From Streptomyces sp. HUAS YS2 (lineage in GTDB: Bacteria > Actinomycetota > Actinomycetes > Streptomycetales > Streptomycetaceae), in contig NZ_CP137573.1 of the NCBI RefSeq assembly GCF_033343995.1, positions 1-64,000 of the forward strand: a DNA stretch of 64,000 bases, written 5' to 3'. A model generated the notes under the pieces. That model did no database searches, was not told the origin of the DNA, and was given only the letters and a program-made list of their open reading frames with translations. The position numbers were made by a program, and so were the translations under genes. This document shows, piece by piece, positions 56,945 to 64,000 of the stretch. Each line of letters starts with the position of its first letter. The stretch's first letter is position 1.

Positions 56945-57062
56945 CGGCCCGCCGTTGTCGCGTTGCCGGCAGGCGCGGAGGATCTTGTAGTGCTTCATGC
57001 GCGCGAAGGCGTGCTCGACGCGGGCTCGCACCCGTCGGTGATCGGCGTTGTCCTCTTCCTCG
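56945..57062 (-). mobile_element. DDE transposase fragment (C-terminus)
   Basis: Leftward reading EEEDNADHRRVRARVEHAFA RMKHYKILRACRQR: the R-x3-E-x3-F-x2-K-K helix with the catalytic Glu of IS5/DDE_Tnp_4-like transposases. About 40 codons only. Confidence 0.6.
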
Positions 57063-57493
57063 CATAGTCGACGGTCACGGAGCCGACCGGGGCCAACAAC
57101 CCGAGCCGGCCGGTGATCAGGTCGAAGTCCGTTCGGCGGACACCGAGCCGGCGCGCGGCCTGGTCCGGGCCCAGGGGGACGTGCCGGTCGAGCAAGGCGA
57201 GCAGGTCCGGCGGCGGGCGAGCGCGGCCACCTGGTCCAGGTGGACGTCGGGGAACTGCGTGTCGCCGCCGAGGTAGACAGCAGGCCGGCACGGACGAGGT
57301 GGCCGACGGCCGCCGCGGTCACCCGCGGCCGGAGGATCAGGAGCGGCACCCCCAGGGCCTGCGTCAGGCGGTCTGCTGCCGCCCCGGCACCGATCGGGCC
57401 CCGCAGCGCCGCGCGCACGGCCTCGGTGAGAAGCACCGCTTCCATGACAGTGGCGACCGTGACGGTGCACCACCCCATGACAGCGGCAACCAT
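57063..57493 (-). pseudogene. Unknown Streptomyces protein, frameshifted
   Basis: Leftward: VMEAVLLTEAVRAALRGPIG, LGVPLLILRPRVTAAAVGHL VRAGLLS, then in the next frame FPDVHLDQVAALARR and LLALLDRHVPLGPDQAARRL GVRRTDFDLITGRLGLLAP to about 57063. One indel near 57270 divides them. The second part is a helix-turn-helix-like segment seen in Streptomyces arm genes. The family name is unknown to me. Confidence 0.4.
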
Positions 57494-58034
57494 CCGGACG
57501 CCTCTTCCGCGTCAGCAGCAGACTCCGCCCCTAACCACCTGACCAGCACAAACCCACCAGCCTGACGGGCCGTCACCGCCAACCCTCACTGACACCGAAC
57601 CGGCGCATCGTAGCCAGAAGGGCGCTGAAGCGGTGCGAGGTGAGCAGGTGGGCGCGCAGCAGGGTGAGGTGGGTGATCGGGGCGGCCAGGATGCATGCGG
57701 CCACGACCGACCAGGCCGGGCCCGGGTCGAGCGGGCGGTAGCCGGCCACGGGGACCGGTTTACCCAGGGCGGCGCGAACGTCGAGGAGTTCGGCGACCGT
57801 GGTACAGGTCCGCCCGGGCGCGGCGGACCCGACCCTCGACGAGATAGACGCACTGCCGCATCCGGCTGGCGGGTACAAGATCCCCCGCCAGTTGGTGATC
57901 GCCCCCGGAGATCCAGCGCTCCCCCGGCGTTAAGGCCGACTACCGGTGGGCGAAGGCGGTGGCGACGGAGGCGGGCTCCCAGAGTGATCCCGTGGGGGGC
58001 GGCGCCTGCCTCGCGTACCGCCCCCGGGGCGACC
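57494..58034. other. Gene-poor region with one leftward remnant
   Basis: Leftward, about 57575-57810: TVAELLDVRAALGKPVPVAG, YRPLDPGPAWSVVAACILAA, PITHLTLLRAHLLTSHRFSA to a stop near 57573. It looks coding but has no clear start. The remaining bases show nothing. Confidence 0.3.
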
Positions 58035-58766
58035 TCACGCCCCGTACTGCTTCTTCATGTGCGCCTCCAGCCGGGCGTTGAGCGCCGCCTGGTCGGCCGC
58101 GGCCTCCTCGTGGGTCAGGGTGAGCCGGGGAGCCCAGCCCCCCGCGCACACGTCGATGAACTCGGGCAGGGTGACGATCATCATCTCCAGCATCGCAGGC
58201 CGGTAGCCAGGGGGGAAGGCGAGCTCGAACTCCTGCCACCAGTCCACCTCCTGTCGGGAGTTCATGGCCCGGCCCGGCTTGACCTCGGTGTCCACGTGCT
58301 GGAAGCCGAGCGCCTGGTAGGCCCGCAGCACGGCCGCCTGCGAGGGCAGGGCGTGCACCTCGACCTCGTCGAGGTCCCCACGGTCCACGGCATTGTCGAT
58401 CGCGAGCTCGGTACGGACCGCGCTGTACGCGCCCCTGAGCCGCTCCCCGTCGGAGTGGGTGAGCGGCATGCCCAGCGGCAGCCGGAAGGTGAATGCGTGG
58501 GTACGGACTTCCCCGGCGGCCAGCGTGAAGGGCGCACCGAACTCCCGGGCCTCCATCACGTGCAGGTAGCGGGCCTCGGCCCCGTGGTTCTCGAAGCGGA
58601 CCACCAACTCGGCCTGGAAGCCCTCGATCTCCACGTCCACGGCGCCGCCGCGGACGGTGACCGTGCCGGACAGCTCCTGGCCGGGCTGGACCTGGTGCTC
58701 GTCGAGCACGGTCTCGACCTCAGGTGCGTTGACACCCAACGCGCTGAGGAACTTGCGGAACGCCAT
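58035..58766 (-). CDS. Spo0M-family sporulation-control protein
   Basis: ATG 58766 with a G-rich ribosome site (AGGGGGG) 9-15 bases upstream. 243 residues: FRKFLSALGVNAPEVETVL, QPGQELSGTVTVRGGAVDVE IEGFQAELVVRFE, FTLAAGEVRTHAFTFRLPLG MPLTHSD, TELAIDNAVDRGDLDEVEVH, then WWQEFELAFPP. This matches the Spo0M family (arrestin-like fold) along its full length. In Bacillus the protein influences sporulation; in Streptomyces its partner is not established. Intact. Confidence 0.88.
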   Translation of the reverse strand: MAFRKFLSALGVNAPEVETVLDEHQVQPGQELSGTVTVRGGAVDVEIEGFQAELVVRFENHGAEARYLHVMEAREFGAPFTLAAGEVRTHAFTFRLPLGMPLTHSDGERLRGAYSAVRTELAIDNAVDRGDLDEVEVHALPSQAAVLRAYQALGFQHVDTEVKPGRAMNSRQEVDWWQEFELAFPPGYRPAMLEMMIVTLPEFIDVCAGGWAPRLTLTHEEAAADQAALNARLEAHMKKQYGA

Positions 58767-58891
58767 ACGGCATACCCCCCTGAGAGAAGGCCGGAACCGG
58801 CCTTGATGATGATCGCGGACCACGCTATCCGGTCGGCTTCCGGCCGGACAGTGCCGGGCCGGGCGGACACACCGGCCGCGCTGCCGGACCC

Positions 58892-59043
58892 TCAGGCCGG
58901 CGGGTTCCCGTCCAGGAAGCGGGCGATGAGGGTGCTGAACCACTCGGGGCGTCGAGCCAAGGAAAGAGGTTCCCGCCCGGCTGGACCTCGTACGTGCCGG
59001 ACGGGAAGGCCGTAGCAAGTTGGGCGACCACGCCTGACACCAC
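58892..59043 (-). pseudogene. Alpha/beta-hydrolase C-terminal fragment
   Basis: Leftward: LATAFPSGTYEVQPGGNLFP WLDAP, then in the next frame PEWFSTLIARFLDGNPPA and a stop at 58892. This is the last helix and strand of an alpha/beta-hydrolase (…GG.LFPWLDAPE.F...I..FL). One base is missing near 58945 and the body of the enzyme is absent. Confidence 0.5.
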
Positions 59044-59567
59044 GCCTCAGGCCCACACGGACGACAACCAACCTTCACCGGAAAACGACAGACACCTTCA
59101 CCAACAAAACGACACCCCCACGACCCCACCCAACCCCCACCACCACCAGCAAAGACACCTCAAGCACCCAGTGCAGACAACCGACGCATCCCACTGCAAC
59201 TCACACGACGCCCATCAAGAGACTGCCGAGATCCGTCAGGAGCTGCTCGACATCGACGCTGCCGCCCAGCAGCTCGGCCACCCCGACTTGTGACCGCCCC
59301 CGAACTCACCCTGACTGAACCCTCTTTCGAGTGACCCTGACGGGCTCAAGGACTGGCTGGTCACCCGCGGCGGGACTACCAGACGGGGACCACCCGTTCT
59401 GGTTGACCCCGGCGCCGCAGGCTTCGCGTCGCCACCCCCACTGCATCCTGCTTCGATGATGTGCAGGAACCTGTCGCCTGGACGTGCACGGTCCTCGACG
59501 GCGGTGAAGCCGCGCGGGGCCTCATCTTCGGACCCCTTTGGGTCCATCGTGAACGGCTCGCACCGGC
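59044..59567. other. Low-complexity A/C-rich region, no gene
   Basis: 59050-59180 is unusually rich in A and C (for example acaaaacgacacccccacga), unlike the rest of the window. A rightward tail (HQETAEIRQELLDIDAAAQQ LGHPDL) ends at 59291-59293 and may be the end of a lost gene. Nothing else supported. Confidence 0.35.
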
Positions 59568-60064
59568 TCAAGGGCAGAAGCCCGTAGTCAGAAGCAGGAC
59601 CGCGGCGGTGAGGCGTTCCTCGACGACCAGGCGGGGCGCGTTCTCGGTGACCGCGGCGTGGAGGCGGGCGACGGCCCGGGACAGGGCCGGGTTGTCCACG
59701 ACCGGGGTCGCAAAGAGCGGCAGCCGGCCGTGCCGGGCGCGGCGTCGGCGAGTACGTCCCGGAGGTGGTCTTCGCCCAAGTGCAGCATCCGGTAGCGGTA
59801 GCCGTGCTCGACGGCCGACTGCCCGTCGTGAGGGTCGTCCGGATTGAACGCCATGACCAGCCCGGCCGCGCTGACGTACCGCCCTCCCCTGCACGCGAAA
59901 GACTGTGCACCGTGATCGGTCACGCCGAACGAGTACGTGTCGTGGGCGTGCATCGGATACGCGTACTGCTCGAAGCGGGCGTCCAGGGCTTCCAGCGCGA
60001 GCCCGGAAACCCGCCAGTAGGCGGCGCGCTCCCCGGAAGACGTCATGTCCCCATTGTCCCGCAC
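59568..60064 (-). pseudogene. AraC-family regulator, sensing half only, frameshifted
   Basis: ATG-start reading from 60064: ERAAYWRVSGLALEALDARF EQYAYPMHAHDTYSFGVTDH GAQSFACRGGRYVSAAGLVM AFNPDDPHDGQSAVEHGYRY RMLHLG, the cupin sensing domain of AraC-type regulators. Near 59740 the sense moves to the next frame (RLPLFATPVVDNPALSRAVA RLHAAVTENAPR) and ends at 59568. The C-terminal DNA-binding half (two helix-turn-helix units) is absent. Divergent from the MerB-like gene, which it may once have regulated. Confidence 0.7.
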
Positions 60065-60132
60065 GAGCGTTCAAGCCCCTGCCCACGGCGCACGCTGGAC
60101 TCATCGCCTCCATCAGCGAAGGAACCACACGC

Positions 60133-60840
60133 ATGACCGAGAACGCCCCGACAGCACCGGTGAGCCCCCACGAGACCGAGCGGGTGCGCCTGGCCGTCTA
60201 CCGCGGATTCGCCGGCACCGGAAGCGCACCGAGCGTGCCGGAGCTCTCTGCGCTCACCGCACTCGCCCCCGACCGGGTACGCCAGGAACTGCGCACCCTC
60301 CACACACGCCACGATCTGGTCCTGGACCCGCAGGACGAAGACCAGATCGTGATGGCCCACCCCTTCGCCTCCGTACCGCTCGGCTTCTCCGTCATGGGGA
60401 CGCGCACCCTGTGGTGGGGCGGCTGCGCCTGGGACTCGTTCGCCCTGCCTCACCTGCTCAAGGACGAGCCCGACGTGCTGGTCGCCACCCGCTGCCCGGC
60501 CTGCGACACCCCGCACGCCTGGGTCGTCGGCCGCAAGGCGCCCCCGAAGGGCGACCAGGTGGCCCACTTCCTCACCCCCATGAGCCGGGCCTGGGACGAC
60601 GTCGTACACACCTGCGGCAACCAGCGCCTGTTCTGCTCCACCGAATGCGTCGACACCTGGCTGCACAAGACGGGGCACGACCGCGGCTACGTCATGGATC
60701 TGCCCACGCTGTGGCGCTTCGCCAGTGATTGGTACACCGGACGCCTGGACGCGGGCTATGTCCGCCGTGACCCCGCCGCCGCGGCCTACTACTTCGCCGA
60801 AGTCGGCCTGCACGGCTCCTTCTGGGGCCTGCCCGACTGA
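60133..60840 (+). CDS. MerB-like organomercurial-lyase family protein
   Basis: ATG 60133, 235 residues. Pattern of alkylmercury lyases: winged-helix N-terminus (VRLAVYRGFAGTGSAPSVPE), FASVPLGFSVMGTRTLWWGG CAWDSFALPHLL with the C-x2-D pair that matches Cys96/Asp99, and DDVVHTCGNQRLFCSTECVD TWL where the second catalytic Cys (Cys159 type) falls. MerB cuts carbon-mercury bonds. No mercury reductase, transporter or MerR is visible nearby, and several actinobacterial relatives have other, unknown roles, so the substrate is open. Confidence 0.75.
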   Translation: MTENAPTAPVSPHETERVRLAVYRGFAGTGSAPSVPELSALTALAPDRVRQELRTLHTRHDLVLDPQDEDQIVMAHPFASVPLGFSVMGTRTLWWGGCAWDSFALPHLLKDEPDVLVATRCPACDTPHAWVVGRKAPPKGDQVAHFLTPMSRAWDDVVHTCGNQRLFCSTECVDTWLHKTGHDRGYVMDLPTLWRFASDWYTGRLDAGYVRRDPAAAAYYFAEVGLHGSFWGLPD

Positions 60841-61001
60841 GGTCCGCACTCCGTCCTTCGCTCAGCGCGGACCCCAGCCCGGCCAGGCCCCCGGCCATGA
60901 CAGGTGGAGCATCTCGGCCGATACAGGTGCGTGGTCCTGGTCGGAGTGCCAGAGGATGTGAGGTCGGTGACGGCGGCACGTGCACGATCAGCGCTGCGCC
61001 G

Positions 61002-61442
61002 TTACTGGCCGGGCCTGACCACGCGGATCAGGGTCTGCTGCCCGTTGGCGACCAGCTTGCGCGCCCCGTCGCCCTGGACGCCGTAGACCTCCAGCTGACA
61101 GACGGTCAGGGTGCGTCCGGGCTTGAGGACGGTGCCGATCGCCTCCAGGTGGTCGCCACCGGCGGGCGCGAGGAGGTTGATCTTGTACTCGACGGTGCGG
61201 ACCTCGGAGTCCTCGTCGAACAGGGTCAGGGCCGCGTAGCCGCCGGCGCTGTCCGCGATCGCGCTGGTGGCCCCGGCGTGAACGTAGCCGTGCTGCTGGG
61301 TCACCTCAGGCCGGGCCGGGAGCACGATGTGGACGCGGCCCGGCCCGATGTGGGTGAGGCGGGCTCCGAGGTGGGTCATCAGGCCCTGCCGGTCGAAGCT
61401 GTCCTGGACCCGCTTCCGGACCGCCGGGCCCGCCTGCTCCAA
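61002..61442 (-). CDS. PaaI-type hotdog thioesterase
   Basis: TTG 61442 is the only start in the conserved frame. 146 residues: VQDSFDRQGLMTHLGARLTH, VEHI-like HIVLPARPEVTQQHGYVHAG ATSAIADSAGGYAALT with the H-G-x-x-x-S/D site of the 4HBT/PaaI family, then EYKINLLAPAGGDHLEAIG and LTVCQLEVYGVQ. Probably hydrolyses acyl- or phenylacetyl-CoA esters in the cytoplasm. Intact; its neighbours do not point to a pathway. Confidence 0.83.
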   Translation of the reverse strand: MEQAGPAVRKRVQDSFDRQGLMTHLGARLTHIGPGRVHIVLPARPEVTQQHGYVHAGATSAIADSAGGYAALTLFDEDSEVRTVEYKINLLAPAGGDHLEAIGTVLKPGRTLTVCQLEVYGVQGDGARKLVANGQQTLIRVVRPGQ

Positions 61443-61671
61443 GACGCCTCGAACTCCACAACACCTTCATCGCGTCGGCATGCAGCCTCATCTGCTGGCG
61501 CCGGCTCAAGAAACCCCAACCATGATCGTGTTTCAGGGTCACACGACGCAGTTCGGAGCTTGAAGCAGCCTTGCAGATTCATCAACGCATTGGTCGCCAT
61601 CCGGAGCTGCCGCTCCCGGATCGGCCGCCGCCGGGTGTGGTGCCACCACACGCCGGACTGGGCACACTGAT

Positions 61672-62061
61672 CTACTGGGCGGACACCTTGGTGAGCACCA
61701 GGGACCACGACCCATCCGGAGTGCTGAACGCTACCTTCCCTCCGCCGCGCGCGTAGAGCTGGACACCGGAGACCTCACCGATGCCACGCTCATCGATGTC
61801 CAGGTAGACGAAGTCGCTGGCGCTGCTGTCGACGAACTCCCATTGGCCGTGGAAATCGGCGGGGTCGGACTGCACGTCTGTCGACAGATCAGTGGCGGTG
61901 AATGTGCCGTCGGAATCGAGGGTGATCTCGCCGCCGGTCTTGCCGTTGCGGTACACGCCGGGAAGCTCGTCGGGGTCGACCGAGTACGCACACCCTGAGA
62001 TGAGTACCGAAGAAGCGGCCAGTACAGCGACGGACCACCGTCCGACCATACCCCTGCTCAT
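61672..62061 (-). CDS. Lipoprotein of unknown function
   Basis: ATG 62061, 129 residues. MSRGMVGRWSVAVLAASSVL ISGCAYS is a lipoprotein signal with the lipobox L-I-S-G-C. The mature part is a small beta-rich domain: ELPGVYRNGKTGGEITLDSD GTFTATDLS, WEFVDSS, FVYLDIDERGIGEVSGVQLY. Related short lipoproteins are common in Streptomyces. A GGGGGACAGG ribosome site lies just upstream. Role unknown. Confidence 0.75.
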   Translation of the reverse strand: MSRGMVGRWSVAVLAASSVLISGCAYSVDPDELPGVYRNGKTGGEITLDSDGTFTATDLSTDVQSDPADFHGQWEFVDSSASDFVYLDIDERGIGEVSGVQLYARGGGKVAFSTPDGSWSLVLTKVSAQ

Positions 62062-62393
62062 CCTGTCCCCCTGATCATCACGGCCCCAGCGTATCGAACT
62101 GCCGAATCGTCACACTGGTCACCCCGGCCAGGAAGCCTCAACAAGATCGTGTTACGAGCTCCAAGTGAACATCCCGCCACCGGACTATCCCCGCGGGCGA
62201 CAGGGCACAGGCTCTGCGCCCCGCCGGCTCCAGTCCACCTGCGTCCCATGACCATCCCCCGCACATGCGGGGAACGGCCGGCGCGGCATGTGAGGCGGTC
62301 AGCGCTCCCACCCCAGCGGCAAGTTCCTCTGAGGACGGCACGGCTCGGTCCTCGACAACATCGACCTCCTCAGCTTGCCGACCTCCCCGTGTT
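62062..62393. other. Intergenic, one CRISPR-repeat-like unit
   Basis: No gene. At about 62250-62276, GACCATCCCCCGCACATGCG GGGA resembles one type I-E repeat of Streptomyces; no second unit is found at 61 bases on either side. Confidence 0.3.
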
Positions 62394-62579
62394 TCAGCAG
62401 GGGCCCTTGTCCTGGCCCGTGCCGCATACCGAGCCGGGATCCTCGTAGATCGAGATCAGGAAGATGACGAAGGCCACCCCTGCCACCACTGTGCCTATAC
62501 GCCACAGCAATTCGACACGCTTCCGCCGGTCCTCGTCATGCTCGTGCTCAGCGCGATCACCGCCGCTGTCGCCACTCAT
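62394..62579 (-). CDS. Small single-pass membrane protein (61 aa)
   Basis: ATG 62579 with GAGGGGGGACC immediately in front. 61 residues: a charged start (SGDSGGDRAEHEHDEDRRKR), one membrane helix (IGTVVAGVAFVIFLISIYED) and a short Cys-containing end (VCGTGQDKGPC). The good ribosome site and the charge pattern support it. Function unknown. Confidence 0.6.
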   Translation of the reverse strand: MSGDSGGDRAEHEHDEDRRKRVELLWRIGTVVAGVAFVIFLISIYEDPGSVCGTGQDKGPC

Positions 62580-63284
62580 GGTCCCCCCTCGGATGAGTGC
62601 GGCGGAGCCATACCCCGAATGCACGAGCGGCAACCGCGTCAGCGCGCCTGACCGAGCCGCAGCGCCGCGCCGGAGGTGATCGACACCCGGGGACCATCCC
62701 CGTGCGCGCGGGGATGGCCCCTGATTGATCGAGCGTCAGGAGAGAACCTGTCATCAGGTCGCCCCTGGCTGAGTCAGCCTCACCCGAGCTGGGGCCCCGG
62801 TTTGGGCTCATGCTCTCCGGAGCCGAGCCCGTCCGCGGCCGCCCCCACGTGCCGATCGGTAACTCGATGTGGCCAGTCCACAGAACCCTGAGCCAGGACC
62901 GAGACTCCTGCAACAAAGCCAAGCAGCGCAGTTCGAGGAACCGCCGCGGCACGTCGAACTGGTCATCAGCGGGCCTCGGCCCGGAGAGTGCGAGATCGGC
63001 TGCCGACGATGCGGGAAGGCAGTCCGTCCGTACCCGGCAGGATGGCGGTGTGAGGAGCATCGGCCGTGACCCTGGCGAGGCACGTGACCTAATCGGCTTC
63101 GGTCGCGTTGACCGGGTGGCGCGTGCACTCCCCTGTCAGGAGAAACCGCCTGCGGGGCCAGACCCGCCCGGCCTGGCCCCGCCCCCGCTTTGCGACCCTC
63201 TCTGATGACTGGATTCCGCCCGGGGTGTCGGTGGCCGCTGGGATACTCGGACTTCAGACTGGTGATCATCAGGGGGAGGGGTCG
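62580..63284. other. Mostly non-coding region with short remnants
   Basis: At 62686-62718, GACCATCCCCGTGCGCGCGG GGATGG is a second CRISPR-repeat-like palindrome. A rightward frame at 62869-63069 ends with GPRPGECEIGCRRCGKAV then RPYPAGWRCEEHRP, a small zinc-ribbon-like piece; start uncertain. Nothing else is supported. Confidence 0.35.
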
Positions 63285-63887
63285 ATGTCTGGATTCGCGA
63301 GGGATCCGCAGTACTACGGCGACCGGCTCGTGTACGAGCCCCTGGAAAGCAAGTGGAGCCGCTACCACGCGACGCACTGCGGCTGCGGGCAGGACTGGCT
63401 GACTGCCCATGCCATCCCCGCTGGATTCACCGTCATCCCGCGCGGCAAGACCGGCTACTACGGTCTGGTCGGGCCCGGGCTGACCGAGGGTGTCGACGAG
63501 CAGGCCCTGACGGCCAACGCGCTGTGGGAAGCCGTCACCGGCAAACCAGGCACTCAGACCTGGCACGAGACCGTTCATGTCACCTGCCGGAGCCCTGAGG
63601 CCGAAGCTGCGCGGAAGGCGGAGAACGAACGCATCTACGGGCCGCGGCGGGAACGTGCCGCGAAGGCCAGGACCGAGCGGGCCACGGACAAGCAGCTTGC
63701 GTACCTGGCGAAGCTCGCGGAGACCGCAGGCAAGGAGCGGTTTGACGCCGAGTTCTTCAAGGTGATCAAGGGCACCGACATCAAGCCGCGAGCTCCCCGC
63801 GAGCGGATGACCACGGCGTCCAAGAGGCTGACCAAGGCGGCGGCACGGAAACTGATCGGTGCCCTCGTCGCTCTGGAGACATCCTGA
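63285..63887 (+). CDS. Unknown actinobacterial protein with C-terminal charged helices
   Basis: ATG 63285 with GGGGGAGGGG in front. 200 residues: SGFARDPQYYGDRLVYEPLE, CGCGQDWLTAHAIPAGFTVI, GYYGLVGPGLTEGVDEQALT, ETVHVTCRSPEAEAARKAEN ER. The C-terminal third is helical and basic (TDKQLAYLAKLAETAGKERF DAEFFKVIKG), a form seen in phage- and plasmid-linked Streptomyces proteins that bind DNA ends or helicases. No named family recognised. Intact. Confidence 0.55.
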   Translation: MSGFARDPQYYGDRLVYEPLESKWSRYHATHCGCGQDWLTAHAIPAGFTVIPRGKTGYYGLVGPGLTEGVDEQALTANALWEAVTGKPGTQTWHETVHVTCRSPEAEAARKAENERIYGPRRERAAKARTERATDKQLAYLAKLAETAGKERFDAEFFKVIKGTDIKPRAPRERMTTASKRLTKAAARKLIGALVALETS

Positions 63888-63949
63888 CCAGACCCACGTG
63901 GCGGGCTGCTGCGCTAGCCTCGGGGTGTACGCGACCGGCGGAGGACCCG

Positions 63950-64000
63950 ATGGCGCACCTGACCTTCGACGAGGACGAGACGCGGATGCTTCGCGACTCC
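63950..64000 (+). CDS. Start of a gene cut by the right edge
   Basis: ATG 63950, preceded by GGAGGACC, reads MAHLTFDEDETRMLRDS to the end of the window. Too short to name. Confidence 0.5.
   Translation, partial: MAHLTFDEDETRMLRDS

Noticed and set aside
57633..59015. 460-codon rightward frame
   Set aside because: Antisense to the Spo0M gene and made of Arg/Gly/Val shadow sequence.
62182..62276. Short CRISPR array
   Set aside because: GGACTATCCCCGCGGGCG at 62182 and the unit at 62250 are about 68 bases apart, not the 61 of type I-E, and differ too much; no regular spacers.
1..64000. tRNA or rRNA genes
   Set aside because: No cloverleaf-like stretch with a T-loop GTTCGAATC-type signal or rRNA core sequence was recognised by eye; a covariance-model scan would decide.

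Overview
High-GC (about 70%) actinobacterial DNA, almost certainly Streptomyces. The codon bias, the DUF6879/DUF5753 regulator pair, the sigma/CU044_5270 pair, the Spo0M protein and the SpoIIE and HA-helicase fragments all point there. Dense insertion sequences, gene fragments and broken genes make it look like a chromosome arm or linear plasmid rather than the core. The two edges cut genes: the end of a helicase-associated (HA) domain protein at base 1 and the start of an unknown gene at the right end.

1-14.3 kb: an accessory region where most genes carry a lesion. It holds an HA-domain fragment, a TIGR02391 fragment, a frameshifted PD-(D/E)XK protein, a DUF4238 remnant, a membrane-linked Mrr-like nuclease with a small repeat-bearing partner, a Ser/Thr kinase with an internal TGA, an 888-bp IS5-type element, a DUF6879/XRE cluster and a membrane-protein pair ending at a 52-bp perfect palindrome.

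15-22.9 kb: the most interesting locus, a Tn7-like transposition module. A complete HA-domain DEAH helicase is divergent from a tniQ (frameshifted in a run of nine G), followed by overlapping tnsA-like, tnsB-like and tnsC-like genes. The TnsB-like protein has Gly where the first catalytic Asp is expected, so this copy may be inactive.

23-30.3 kb: a second 888-bp IS truncates a large zinc-ribbon/nuclease-like gene. It is divergent from a DUF6615-like nuclease and a second HA helicase that breaks at a junction with a SpoIIE phosphatase fragment. This is a plausible defence or cargo module.

31-38 kb: MFS transporter, sigma factor with its CU044_5270 partner, a membrane protein, remnants and a DUF6998-like nuclease.

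38.5-48.2 kb: a TPR protein that lost its NTPase half to nested IS insertions, and two identical 897-bp IS copies in opposite orientation around a HEAT-repeat protein, a barstar-domain protein and two remnants.

48.2-50 kb: a decayed IS200/IS605 element (tnpB and tnpA divergent, both broken).

50-64 kb: more ordinary chromosome-type genes: a secreted subtilisin with beta-propeller repeats and a divergent regulator, deaminase, FMN reductase, Spo0M, a broken AraC-type regulator, a MerB-like protein, thioesterase, lipoprotein and small membrane protein, mixed with fragments.

No tRNA, rRNA or true CRISPR array was seen. All intact IS copies sit between CTAG tetranucleotides. Single-base lesions are frequent, so either the region is decaying or the assembly has indel errors; reads would settle this.
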